Source: an uncultured Saprospiraceae bacterium (GTDB taxonomy: Bacteria; Bacteroidota; Bacteroidia; Chitinophagales; Saprospiraceae). Taken from it: DNA of 46,518 nt. Each line of letters starts with the position of its first letter. The first letter of the stretch is position 1. The position numbers were made by a program, and so were the translations under genes. Shown one piece after another: positions 7,101 through 16,424 of this stretch. Location of the stretch: NCBI GenBank assembly GCA_937928405.1, contig CALFWZ010000017.1, positions 1 to 46,518 on the forward strand. The letters run 5' to 3'. The notes under the pieces are model-generated. The model did not search any database and was not told the origin of the DNA. It was given only the letters and a program-made list of their open reading frames with translations.

Positions 7101-10100
7101 AATTAATAGCGGCTGGTGTTTCTCCAGAAGCATTTAATGATCCCGATTATGTTCGTCGTGGCATGCCTTTGGAAGATGCCGATTGCTTTGATGCAGCATT
7201 TTTTGGTTATCATCCCAAAGAGGCGGCGTTAATGGATCCACAACATCGGATTTATTTACAAACCGCTTATGCCGCGTTGCAAGATGCTGGTATTGATCCC
7301 GAAAAAGAGGAAAAACGCATCGGTGTTTTTGGCGGCATTGCCAGAAATACCTATTTGGTCAACAATGTTATTACGCATCCAAACTATTTTAAGTCCGTTG
7401 ATGATTTTCAATTGGGTATTACCTTAGAAAAAGATTTTCCAGCTACCCGAGTGGCGTATAAATTAAATCTCAGAGGTCCAGCGATTAATATCCAAACCGC
7501 TTGTTCCAGTAGTGGCGTTGCGCTCCACCTGGCTTGTCAAAGTATTCGCAATGGAGATTGTGATATGGCAATTGTAGGTGGTGGTAGAATTCAGCCACCT
7601 TTTGCAGGACATTTGCATAAAGAAGGACACGCGCTTTCTCCCGATGGCTATTGCCGTACCTTTGATGCGAATGCCAATGGAATGGTGCGTGGTAATGGGA
7701 TGAGTTTTATTATCATTAAAAAATTAGAAACGGCGATTGCAGACCGGAATCAAGTACATGGATTAATTCGTGCTACGGCGATCAACAATGATGGTCAAGA
7801 TAAAATTGGTTTTACCGCGCCGGGAATTGCAGGGCAGTCTACCGCGATCATGGACGCCTATCGACGGGCGAAGATTGATCCGGATACGATCAGCTATATT
7901 GAATGCCACGGAACCGGAACGCCCATTGGTGATCCCGTAGAATTAGCAGGATTGACAACGGCTTTTAGATCGTTTACCGATAAAAAACAATTTTGTGCCG
8001 TCGGTTCAGTAAAAACGAACGTCGGTCATCTCGATGCGGGTGCTTGTATTACGGGAATTATAAAAACTTTGCTAGCCTTAAAGCACGAACAACTTCCTCC
8101 GTCTTTACATTTTAATACACCCAATCCTCAAATCAATTTTAAGGATAGTCCGTTTTATGTCAATGATAAATTAACAGACTGGAAGCGGAATCCCAATCCC
8201 CGACGAGCGGGCGTGAGCTCTTTTGGATTGGGCGGCACCAATGCACATATTGTGTTAGAAGAAGCACCGATTATCAAGACAAAAAATCGAACCCGTACGC
8301 AGCATTTGTGGACGCTTTCGGCCAAAACACCTGCGGCTTTATCGGAAATGGAAACAGATTTAGTCCATTTTCTAAAAGAAAATCCGCAAGTAAGTCCAGG
8401 CCATGTTGGGGCGACTTTACAGTTAGGACGTTCTGACTTTAAATACCGAACGAGCTTAGTTGGTGCGTCGGTATCAGACTTGGTTGACATATTAGAACAG
8501 CGAAATCCTACGCGTCTTTTTTCAGGTGTTAAGGATGCACCCCAAAAGATTGTTTTTATGTTTCCGGGAGGTGGATCGCAACATACCAATATGGGGAAAG
8601 ATCTCTATCAAGAGGAAGCGGTCTTTCGACAAACCGTCAATGAATGTTTGAGTTTATTGAAAAATAAATATCAACTTGATTTTAAAAATATCCTCTATCC
8701 AGACCATAACCGATTGGAACCCATCTTGGATCCATTGGCTGGAATTACCTTGTTGTTTACGGTAGAATATGCTACGGCCAAATTGCTCATGTCTTGGGGT
8801 ATTGAACCGCATGCTATGATTGGTCATAGTTTAGGAGAATATACGGCGGCGACGCTATCGGGATTAATGAGCCTAGAAGCAGCGATGGGAATGGTGGCCA
8901 CGAGAGGAAAATTATTTTTGGAATTAGAAGAGGGCGGCATGTTGAGTATCGGAATGACCCCCGACGAACTAGCACCTTATCTAACTAAAGAGATTGATTA
9001 CGCTGCGATTAACAAACCAAATCAAGTGGTGGTTTCTGGGAGTGCTTCGGCCATTGATGAATTGAAAAGAAAATTAACGGCTGCAGAAATTCATGCGACT
9101 CGACCTCATATAAAAGTAGCAGCGCATTCTCGGATGATTGATCCAATTCTACCAGCTTTTAAAAAGTATGTAGAAACAGTTGAATTTGGTGAACTAACGA
9201 TCCCCGTGATGTCAAATGTTTGTGGAAATTGGATGGAATCTGCGGAAGCTGCTAAACCAGAATACTGGCTTGATCATCTTCGACAAACGGTCAAATTTTC
9301 AGATGGTATTCGACATATGCTAGCCATGGAAAATACGATCTTGTTAGAGGTAGGTCCTGGGCAAACCCTGAGTACTTTTGCTCGGCAGCATCCAGATCGA
9401 AAACAAGAGACGCCTATTTTTGCTAGTTTAAAACATCCTAAAGAAACCATTAATGATCAAGCTTTTTTATTGAAAAATGTAGGACGACTTTGGTTGTCTG
9501 GTGTAAACATAAACTGGAAATCTTTTAATCAATATTATCCCCTGTCTCGGATTTCTTTACCTACCTATCCTTTCGCGAAGCAACGGCATTGGATAGCAGC
9601 CAAACCACTCCCCGGTACGCAAGAGATGTTGTCTTTCGATAGCCCAAGTGCCCCAACACCAATGGCTAATTTTATTATTCAAACGAACCAACCACAGATG
9701 GAACGTAAAGACTTATTATCAGAAAAAATAAAAAATATTTTCCACGATCTAAGCGGGATCCCCGTTGAGCAGATGGATGTGCATGCGAGTTTTTTAGAGC
9801 TTGGTTTTGACTCTCTGTTTTTGACACAGGCTACGGCTAAAATTAAAAAGGCGTTTAAAATAAAATTAAGTTTTAGACAACTTTTTGAAGAAGCACCGAA
9901 TATTGATACCTTAGCAAAATACGTGGATGATAAACTGGCACCTGAAGTACTTCAAGCAGAAGTAGCAGAAAAAAATGCGGTAACCGTCGCCCCACCAACT
10001 GCTAATAATCTAGGGCAACAGGCTACTACAGCGACACCCATACCGATGGCGCCCGCCGCAAATATTCCACCAATATATCCATTGTCAGCTAATGCAAATA

Positions 10101-13100
10101 CGGCTGGAGTAGAAGCTTTAATCCAGCAGCAATTAATTTTGATGCAACAACAATTGGCGTTATTATCGGGACAAAATGCGACGGCTTCCACTACTGGTCT
10201 TTCTGCCAATCCAGTTACCCCAATAGCTCCGCAACCACCAGCTGGGATTGTGAAAAAAACGGTTGCTCCTCCCGGAAATAAAGTTTTAAGCACGCCTAAA
10301 AAAGAAAAATCGGAAGGCATGGCTTTCGGTCCTTGGGCACCTTTAGATAAGCGATCTAGAGAAGATCTTACGGAGCGAGAAATAAAATATTTAGATGAAC
10401 TGATTAAAAATTATACCACCAAAACAAAAGGGTCTCAGCAGTTGACCAATCGTCAACGACCATACCTAGCCGATCCACGAGCGATTAGTGGATTTACGAC
10501 TTTGTGGAAAGATATGATTTATCAAATTGCGGTGGAACGTTCAAAGGGAGCGAAGCTTTGGGATGTGGATGGGAATGAATATGTGGATTATCGGAGTGCT
10601 TTTGGAATTAGTCTATTTGGTCATACGCCAGACTTTATTCAGAAAGCGATTGCGGAGCAATTAGAAAAAGGAATTGAATTAGGAGTTTTAACGCCTTTGG
10701 CAGAAAAGGTCGCAAAACTCTTATGTGAATTAACAGGTTGTGAAAGATCTACTTTAGTGAATACCGGATCGGAAGCAATTTCCGCTGCGATTCGCGTCGC
10801 TAGAACCGTAACAGATAAAGAACGATTGATTGTTTTTAGTGGAGACTATCATGGTATCATAGATGAGATGTTGGTAAAAGGAATTAATCGAAATGGAAAA
10901 GTTGTTCCAGTACCGATTGCACCAGGGATTCCACATTGGGCCGTGGATCAAGTGATCGTATTAGACTATGATGATCCAGAAGTCTTGGATAAAATTCGTG
11001 CGCATGCTGATGAAGTGGCGGCAGTGATTATAGAACCCGTGCAGCCCAATAATCCTCATATGCAAAGAGGACCGCTTTTCCACGAGATCCGAAAAATTTG
11101 TACGGAGCACGAGATGGCGATGATTTTCGATGAAATGATTACCGGCTTTAGAGTTGCGCCGGGTGGGGCACAGGAATGGTTTGATATCGAAGTAGATATT
11201 GTTGCTTATGGTAAAATTCTTTCGGGTGGATTACCGATGGCAGCAGTGGCTGGGAAACGTAAATTTATGGATGCCTTTGATGGTGGTGCTTGGAATTATG
11301 GAGACGATTCTGTGCCAGAAGTTGGGGTTACTTTTTTTGGTGGAACGTTTGTAAAACATCCTTTGAGTTTGGCTTCGGCTCATGCTGCCTTACTAGAAAT
11401 TAAGCGCGGAGGCCAACCGATGTATGATGCATTAAATGCAAAATCTGCTCGCTTTGCAGAACGATTAAGAGCGTTGTTTTTAGAAACAAAAGTTCCGCTA
11501 CAAGTACTGAGCTGCGCATCAGTAGTAACCATTAAATTATTACAAAAAAATCCATTAGGAAAATTATTTTTCTATTACTTACGGATGAAAGGGGTACATC
11601 TGATGGAAAAAGCGGGACTGATTTCTACCGCCCATACTCAGGAAGATTTAGACTTTACTTATGATACAATTGTCGAAACGATTCGAGAGATGCAGACGGC
11701 AGGATTTTTTCCATTGACCGTCGCGGAAGATGCGCCGGATACGAACAAGATTATTTATCCACCGAGCAGAGAAAAAAATAATAAAAAAGACCTTGCGGAA
11801 TTGGGTGTTCGTTTAAACGAAAAAAAAAAAATACCCCTTACGGAAGGACAAAAGGAAGTATGGGTAGAACAAAGACTCGGTGATGGCGCCGCAGCAGCTT
11901 ATAATCTGAGTAGTAATATCAGACTGGCTGGCTCATTAGACATAAAACATTTACAGAATGCGCTGATGTTATTAGTGGATCGGCACGAGGCGCTGCGATC
12001 TACTTATGATACGGATACCACTACCTTGATTGTGCACGCCAAAGTGGAGCAGGCCTTCCCGTTGATTGATCTATCTGATTTGTCAGAAGCAGAAAAAAAG
12101 AAAGCCTTCCAATCTTATTTAGATATCGAATCGGAACAACCGATGGATATTTTCTCGGGGCCTTTGTTCCGAGCAACGATCATCCGACTGGCGCCCAATC
12201 TTCATCATTTATTAATGACGGCTCATCATGGCGTAGCAGATGGTTATTCCTGTGGTGTACTAATTGGAGACTTAGCAAAATTATATGGGCAAGTCGCCAA
12301 TGGAATGATGCCAAATTTGCCTGCACCTAAGCAGATCAGTGATTACTTGACCGAGCAAGATACTTACCGCAAAAGTGAAGCATATCAAGAAGCGGAAGCT
12401 TATTGGTTAGCGGAGTTTTCGGAAGATATTCCGGTACTGGATTTTCCGACGGATCGTCTACGACCTGCCCAAAAAACCTATGGAGCAAGTTGTGAAAAAA
12501 TTAGTATTGACCATGAATTATTTGGTCAACTCAAACAGTTTTCTATTCAAGAAGGAACGACGTTGTTTGTGACCATGTACACGGCCTTTCATACGTTCAT
12601 TCATCGCTTGTCGGGGCAGTCTGATTTTGTGTTGGGAATGGTCGCGGCAGGGCAATCTAATCCGGGTAACGAAGACTTGATTACGCATGCCGTGAGTTTA
12701 TTACCTGTACGAGTTCCAGTAGCGGATAATGTTGATTTTTCTACCCATTTAAAAACAACGAGAGGCAAAATTTTAGATGCTTTTGAATACCAAAATTATA
12801 CCCTTGGATCATTGGTGAAAAAACTAAATCTTCCTCGTGATCTTAGTCGACAACCGATTATTTCTATCCTTTTTAATATGGATAGTGCAATGGGTGATTT
12901 AAAATTTGGGAACTTAGAAACGGATATGAATCCCATTGTCAGAAATTATGAAACCTTTGATATTTTTATCAATGTAAAACCTACTGCAGACGGCGTTGAT
13001 TTTGAATGGATTTACAATAAAGATCTTTTTGATGCCGAAACGATCAAACGCAGACTATCTTCTTTCAAATTATTATTAGAAAATATCATTGCGCAACCTA

Positions 13101-15787
13101 AGCTGCCGATTGCTAAACTTAATTTATTACCAGCAGAAGAAAAAAATACCATTTTAAATTGGGCAAAAAATCAAACTCCTTATCTCGATAAAGCAACCAT
13201 TACGAGTCTTTTCGAAGCACAAGTTCTAAAGACACCTAATGCCATTGCGGTAGAAAGTCAAGATAAAAAAATGACCTATCAGCAATTAAATGAAGATGCC
13301 AATCATCTAGCACATCATCTCCAACGAGCTGGTGTAAAACGAGGCGATTTTGTCGGAATTTTTGTTAACCGTTCTATTGAATTATTGGTAAGTCTGTTGG
13401 CAACTTTAAAAGTAGGAGGAATTTACGTTCCCCTCGATCCAGCCAATCCGAAGGATCGGTTAGCAGTTATATTAGAAGATGCACAAGCAGAAATTTTATT
13501 AACAGAAAATGAAATGCTACCGCAGGTTCCAGCAGGCAATCATAAAGTCATTACCTTAGAATCTGTTTATAAAGAACATAAAAACGGAACGGTCAGAAAT
13601 TTAGAGATTGGCTTAGCGCCAGATGACTTAGCCTATATTATTTACACTTCTGGTTCTACTGGAAAACCAAAAGGAATTCTTATTCCGCATACTGCAGTAG
13701 TAGATCATCATTATGCGATGATGGAAGCAGCCGAGTTAACTGCGGATGATATAACGTTGAGTGTTGCCTCTGTTTCTTTTGATCCTTCGGTACAAGATTT
13801 TTTCTTGCCGCTTTTTCTGGGAGGTAAAGTAGTGATTGCGAGTAATGCAGAAGTAGTGGATGGATTCTTATTAAAGCAAAGATTAGATAAATCAGGCATT
13901 ACTTTTATGCAGGCTACGCCCGCTACTTGGCGGATGTTAATGACGGCTGGCTGGCATGGACATTCTCAAATGCGCATCATGAGTATTGGAGAAGCATTGA
14001 CCAAAGAACTAGCTCAACAATTATTGGCGCGCGGAAAAGATTTGTACAATGCCTATGGACCTTCGGAAACGACCATTTATACGACCGTTAAAAAATTGAC
14101 AGGAGATCGATTGGCTACCCGAATGGAGACGGGGTATGAAACCATTGGCTATCCGATGAAAAACGCACAAGTTTATATTCTCGATCCGCAACAAAACCCA
14201 GTGCCGATTGGTGTTCCCGGAGAAGTGTATGTCGGTGGAGTAGGCGTGGCACCAAAAGGATACTATAAGCGACCAACTTTAAATAAAGAAAAATTTGTTG
14301 AAAATCCATTGAATGGAAAGGAGATGGTTTATCGAACTGGAGACATTGCACGTTGGTTGCCGGATGGAGATATCGACTTTATTGGTCGGGTAGACCATCA
14401 GGTAAAAGTCAGAGGTTTTAGAATTGAATTGGGAGAAATAGAATCCCTATTATCTCAGTATGCGGGCGTACGACAAAACGTGGTGATGGTGCGAGAAGAT
14501 CAGCCAGACAATAAACGAATTGTCGCTTATTTAATCATGGATGGAGATTTGAAGCAAGGCGAACTGCGTCGGTATTTAAAAGAAAAATTGCCTGAGTACA
14601 TGGTTCCTTCAGCGTTTGTGAAAATGGATAAATTTCCGTTGACGGGTACGTTAAAAATTAATCGCAAGCTATTACCGGAGCCTGACTATACACGAGACGA
14701 AGAAATGAGTGGTTACGTAGCACCACAGACACCAGCTGAGGAAAAATTAAAAGCCATTTGGTCGAAATCTTTAGGCATTCATGAAATAGGAATTCACGAT
14801 AACTTTTTTGAATTGGGTGGACATTCATTGATTGCCGTAAGTATGATGGCAGAGATTGAAAAGCAATTTGATCGAACGCTACCGTTATCAAAACTGATGG
14901 AAAACTCTACAATTCATAGCTTGGCGGGATTGCTCGAACAAGATAAAGTGGATATGGAATTTCAGGCATTGGTAGCTATTCAGCCGGAAGGAAATAAGGT
15001 GCCAATATATTTAGTACACGGAGCGGGATTGCATGTGTTTTTGTTTCAGGCGCTTAAAAAATATATGGATAAAGACCAGCCGGTTTATGGAATTCAGGCG
15101 TTGGGACTACAAAGCGATATTGATCCTTTGGAGTCGATTGAAGAAATGGCGGCCTACTATATCAGTGAAATTTTGGAGCAGAATCCAGATGGTCCTTACG
15201 CTTTGGCGGGGTATTCTTTTGGTGGGTTGATTGTATTTGAAATGGCACAACAGTTGAAGGCGATGGGCAAAGAGGTGTCTATGTTGGGGATGTTGGATAC
15301 GGTAGTGCGTGGTCATTTGGCAGATTCAGAAACAGCCTCCTCAAACCAAAAAGGAATCTTTCGTTCAGGTAAAAAACTTGCGTGGAATTTGGGATTGTTG
15401 GCGCGTGATCCAGTAGAAAGTTTTAAATATAAATCGGAAGTTTTTCGACGTCGATTGAAGCGTTGGACCTATAAAAATGGCCCTGGAGGTAAGATTGAAA
15501 AAACGACCAATGAGGAGCGGCTGGCCCGAGTAGATCAAATGAATAATCAGGCTTATAACAACTATCGAATGCGTCCTTACGATGGACCGATTCACCTTTT
15601 TAGAGCCAAAGAACAACGATTTTATCTGGATGATTTTGAATTTTTGGGATGGAAGCCATTTGCTAAGCAAGGGATTATTATTCATGAATGCCCGGGGGAT
15701 CATCGAACGATTTTATATCCAGAAAATGGGGAGCAATTGGCGAGGATTTTACAGGCTTGTTTGGATGGGGTGCATGGTACGGGGTAA
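4142..15787 (+). CDS. Hybrid NRPS-PKS megasynthase with embedded sulfotransferase and aminotransferase
   Basis: 3,881 aa, one-gene assembly line. Domains in order: adenylation A1 (about 10-510, YTSGSTGQPKG near 160), carrier PCP1 (LGGNS, Ser555), sulfotransferase (about 649-920; PAPS-type loop APPRSGTSLL and VRHPYAMVRSF), ketosynthase (about 950-1375; Cys1121, His1256, His1296), acyltransferase (GHSLGE, Ser1563), ACP (LGFDS, Ser1891), a Pro/Ala/Gln-rich linker (about 1930-2070), class III PLP aminotransferase (about 2110-2540, Lys2358), condensation (HHGVADG, 2695-2701), A2 (about 3020-3500), PCP2 (LGGHS, Ser3562) and type I thioesterase (Ser3692, Asp3719, His3854). All catalytic residues I checked are present. 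Inferred logic: load acid 1, extend with a malonyl-type unit, convert the beta-keto to an amine, condense with amino acid 2, release. A1 lacks an upstream C domain, so it is the loading module. Estimated A-domain codes do not match ones I know. The sulfotransferase target is unknown. No PPTase or transporter is adjacent. Sampled lines of the first 600 bp are near 57% GC, while a line in the sulfotransferase is 30%. Confidence 0.95.
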   Translation: MNKTLPILPEELCIHELFAAQARRTPDAVALVFGEAEMTYQEVDRRANQLAHCLIHQGVTIESLVAISLHRSFEMFIGILGIQKAGAAYVPIDPTTPAERLAFIFADTKARICLTQENLKNKLAVHTEVATISLDQWETIASFPDTAPAVAVGPDNLIYTIYTSGSTGQPKGVQVEHRSVRNLIQAQIDYVQHPVKRFLYAYSFAFDGAVLLIYWTLLDGGTLVIAPESLEKDISNLASFIYNQQISHLLTFPSLYNLLLNKAASKQLSTLESVSVAGEACPAALVSQHHSVFVDTKLLNQFGPTEATVGCSIFTTPRDFSGDKVPIGKAIDNTFLYVLNEQLEPVAIGETGEIFIGGAGVARGYLNRPKLTAEKFIKNPFGPAGNMYATGDLGRWLPDGNLDFMGRKDHQVKLRGYRIELGEVEAKISGLSAILDTAVLLKGKDPSSQKLVAYLVLKNGTSLTMGQLRHQLSKTLPAYMIPAAMVILEKMPLTTAGKIDRVALPEPSQQRPILETTYEAPTTVLEKYLTDLWQEILELEQIGIHDKFFELGGNSLQAAQFINRIQEKIGETIFIVTIFTAPSIATYAKMLASQYPDAINRVFKQKNKTVHQKAEIAKLTAADFAQFNSIIPKLPKAKKEAVAKKNKRAIFILAPPRSGTSLLRIMLAGHPGIFAANELQLLGFQNLAERANAYGGKFALWKEGLVRTVMELENCSVETAKSIIQQAEETATSTQAFYQYLQEKIQDQILVDKSPSYALDLDILEKAESDFEDPIFIQLVRHPYAMVRSFEKMRMSQVMYLGDHDFAPRQIGELIWTESHRVINSFFDTVPDHRKFRINYEDLVTEPQKVMENFCEKTGIPFDENLIRPYQGLDQKMTDGIYDDSKPMGDINLLEHGKIKADLAKKSEAVVHDNFLSDETWETAQQLGYQNPSEIAGHENKKAEHLPKDSIAVIGMAVRLPGAKNITEFWDNLQSGRDVSKVFTNEELIAAGVSPEAFNDPDYVRRGMPLEDADCFDAAFFGYHPKEAALMDPQHRIYLQTAYAALQDAGIDPEKEEKRIGVFGGIARNTYLVNNVITHPNYFKSVDDFQLGITLEKDFPATRVAYKLNLRGPAINIQTACSSSGVALHLACQSIRNGDCDMAIVGGGRIQPPFAGHLHKEGHALSPDGYCRTFDANANGMVRGNGMSFIIIKKLETAIADRNQVHGLIRATAINNDGQDKIGFTAPGIAGQSTAIMDAYRRAKIDPDTISYIECHGTGTPIGDPVELAGLTTAFRSFTDKKQFCAVGSVKTNVGHLDAGACITGIIKTLLALKHEQLPPSLHFNTPNPQINFKDSPFYVNDKLTDWKRNPNPRRAGVSSFGLGGTNAHIVLEEAPIIKTKNRTRTQHLWTLSAKTPAALSEMETDLVHFLKENPQVSPGHVGATLQLGRSDFKYRTSLVGASVSDLVDILEQRNPTRLFSGVKDAPQKIVFMFPGGGSQHTNMGKDLYQEEAVFRQTVNECLSLLKNKYQLDFKNILYPDHNRLEPILDPLAGITLLFTVEYATAKLLMSWGIEPHAMIGHSLGEYTAATLSGLMSLEAAMGMVATRGKLFLELEEGGMLSIGMTPDELAPYLTKEIDYAAINKPNQVVVSGSASAIDELKRKLTAAEIHATRPHIKVAAHSRMIDPILPAFKKYVETVEFGELTIPVMSNVCGNWMESAEAAKPEYWLDHLRQTVKFSDGIRHMLAMENTILLEVGPGQTLSTFARQHPDRKQETPIFASLKHPKETINDQAFLLKNVGRLWLSGVNINWKSFNQYYPLSRISLPTYPFAKQRHWIAAKPLPGTQEMLSFDSPSAPTPMANFIIQTNQPQMERKDLLSEKIKNIFHDLSGIPVEQMDVHASFLELGFDSLFLTQATAKIKKAFKIKLSFRQLFEEAPNIDTLAKYVDDKLAPEVLQAEVAEKNAVTVAPPTANNLGQQATTATPIPMAPAANIPPIYPLSANANTAGVEALIQQQLILMQQQLALLSGQNATASTTGLSANPVTPIAPQPPAGIVKKTVAPPGNKVLSTPKKEKSEGMAFGPWAPLDKRSREDLTEREIKYLDELIKNYTTKTKGSQQLTNRQRPYLADPRAISGFTTLWKDMIYQIAVERSKGAKLWDVDGNEYVDYRSAFGISLFGHTPDFIQKAIAEQLEKGIELGVLTPLAEKVAKLLCELTGCERSTLVNTGSEAISAAIRVARTVTDKERLIVFSGDYHGIIDEMLVKGINRNGKVVPVPIAPGIPHWAVDQVIVLDYDDPEVLDKIRAHADEVAAVIIEPVQPNNPHMQRGPLFHEIRKICTEHEMAMIFDEMITGFRVAPGGAQEWFDIEVDIVAYGKILSGGLPMAAVAGKRKFMDAFDGGAWNYGDDSVPEVGVTFFGGTFVKHPLSLASAHAALLEIKRGGQPMYDALNAKSARFAERLRALFLETKVPLQVLSCASVVTIKLLQKNPLGKLFFYYLRMKGVHLMEKAGLISTAHTQEDLDFTYDTIVETIREMQTAGFFPLTVAEDAPDTNKIIYPPSREKNNKKDLAELGVRLNEKKKIPLTEGQKEVWVEQRLGDGAAAAYNLSSNIRLAGSLDIKHLQNALMLLVDRHEALRSTYDTDTTTLIVHAKVEQAFPLIDLSDLSEAEKKKAFQSYLDIESEQPMDIFSGPLFRATIIRLAPNLHHLLMTAHHGVADGYSCGVLIGDLAKLYGQVANGMMPNLPAPKQISDYLTEQDTYRKSEAYQEAEAYWLAEFSEDIPVLDFPTDRLRPAQKTYGASCEKISIDHELFGQLKQFSIQEGTTLFVTMYTAFHTFIHRLSGQSDFVLGMVAAGQSNPGNEDLITHAVSLLPVRVPVADNVDFSTHLKTTRGKILDAFEYQNYTLGSLVKKLNLPRDLSRQPIISILFNMDSAMGDLKFGNLETDMNPIVRNYETFDIFINVKPTADGVDFEWIYNKDLFDAETIKRRLSSFKLLLENIIAQPKLPIAKLNLLPAEEKNTILNWAKNQTPYLDKATITSLFEAQVLKTPNAIAVESQDKKMTYQQLNEDANHLAHHLQRAGVKRGDFVGIFVNRSIELLVSLLATLKVGGIYVPLDPANPKDRLAVILEDAQAEILLTENEMLPQVPAGNHKVITLESVYKEHKNGTVRNLEIGLAPDDLAYIIYTSGSTGKPKGILIPHTAVVDHHYAMMEAAELTADDITLSVASVSFDPSVQDFFLPLFLGGKVVIASNAEVVDGFLLKQRLDKSGITFMQATPATWRMLMTAGWHGHSQMRIMSIGEALTKELAQQLLARGKDLYNAYGPSETTIYTTVKKLTGDRLATRMETGYETIGYPMKNAQVYILDPQQNPVPIGVPGEVYVGGVGVAPKGYYKRPTLNKEKFVENPLNGKEMVYRTGDIARWLPDGDIDFIGRVDHQVKVRGFRIELGEIESLLSQYAGVRQNVVMVREDQPDNKRIVAYLIMDGDLKQGELRRYLKEKLPEYMVPSAFVKMDKFPLTGTLKINRKLLPEPDYTRDEEMSGYVAPQTPAEEKLKAIWSKSLGIHEIGIHDNFFELGGHSLIAVSMMAEIEKQFDRTLPLSKLMENSTIHSLAGLLEQDKVDMEFQALVAIQPEGNKVPIYLVHGAGLHVFLFQALKKYMDKDQPVYGIQALGLQSDIDPLESIEEMAAYYISEILEQNPDGPYALAGYSFGGLIVFEMAQQLKAMGKEVSMLGMLDTVVRGHLADSETASSNQKGIFRSGKKLAWNLGLLARDPVESFKYKSEVFRRRLKRWTYKNGPGGKIEKTTNEERLARVDQMNNQAYNNYRMRPYDGPIHLFRAKEQRFYLDDFEFLGWKPFAKQGIIIHECPGDHRTILYPENGEQLARILQACLDGVHGTG

Positions 15788-16088
15788 GTTTTTTTAGCCC
15801 CAAACAAGCCCCGCTCACACTAACTATTTCTTCCGAGATAATTAGCATTAAAAATGCAATTATTCACCGCATTTTTTGCGTCGAATAAAGTGTTTATTCA
15901 CCGCAAATATGTTTTTTACGTGATTTTTTGCAAGGAATAGTCTTGTATAGTCGAGGTATCACAGCAGGTGATTGCGCTCGTTTACATTGCCAGAAGTAAA
16001 TCCAGAAAGAATGAGTGGTAAGACTTATTAGTAAAGATAGAAAGGGTAAGCTGTGGAGTCACAGCAGGTAAATCATTAAAAATTATTA
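15788..16088. other. Gene-free interval with small direct repeats
   Basis: No gene seen. TTATTCACCGCA occurs at 15860-15871 and 15894-15905. TCACAGCAGGT occurs at 15959-15969 and 16059-16069, exactly 100 bp apart. GCGCTCGTTTACA (15974-15986) matches the start of the hairpin repeat found before the NRPS gene. I see no clear terminator for the NRPS gene. Confidence 0.4.
15974..15986 (+). repeat. Partial copy of the hairpin repeat, downstream of the NRPS gene
   Basis: GCGCTCGTTTACA matches copy 1 (3509-3521) at 12 of 13 bases. It is followed by a weak TTTAC..GTAAA stem but lacks the AGATACA end, so only the 5' half is recognisable. Confidence 0.35.
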
Positions 16089-16295
16089 TCAAAGAATTTC
16101 GGCCTCCATTAATATTTTTCTGGCTTTTTCTTCATCTTCTTTAGCCACGATTATTTGAATATGCCCAAATAAGTTGGCATGTGCCGAATCCATTTTATTG
16201 ATAATATGTGCATTGACACCTGCTTCATTTAAAAGATGTGTTGCGGTGTTGACCTTAATTTGTGAGACCGAAATAAATACCGTTTCATTTTCCAT
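16089..16295 (-). CDS. DUF2007-family small protein
   Basis: 68 aa. The pattern of a beta strand (TVFISVSQIK), a helix with LLNEAGVNAHIINK, and an end IQIIVAKEDEEKARKIL matches the DUF2007 'putative signal transducing' fold, a ferredoxin-like small domain resembling the PII type. Full length for the family. It stands alone between the NRPS gene and a glycosyltransferase on the same strand, with 129 bp between. The role is not known. Confidence 0.75.
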   Translation of the reverse strand: MENETVFISVSQIKVNTATHLLNEAGVNAHIINKMDSAHANLFGHIQIIVAKEDEEKARKILMEAEIL

Positions 16296-16424
16296 AATTC
16301 ATTTTCTTGTAATACACCTATAAAACGATTTTGTTCAATTGATTTGGATCAAAATATTTGCTTTATGGTAGAAAGGGGAAGGACAGCCAGCCCGTCCATC
16401 GTTCTAAAAAAAGTACTAAGCTTA

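Noticed and set aside
11820..11831. Frameshift or pseudogene break at the A12 run
   Set aside because: The frame continues intact into a complete condensation domain with HHGVADG, so the gene is not broken as sequenced.
4142..15787. Naming the amino acids chosen by A1 and A2
   Set aside because: Aligning by eye to the GrsA pocket gave approximate codes (DGLTSAQVGK and DPQQMIAIYK) that match none I know; a specificity call would be guesswork.
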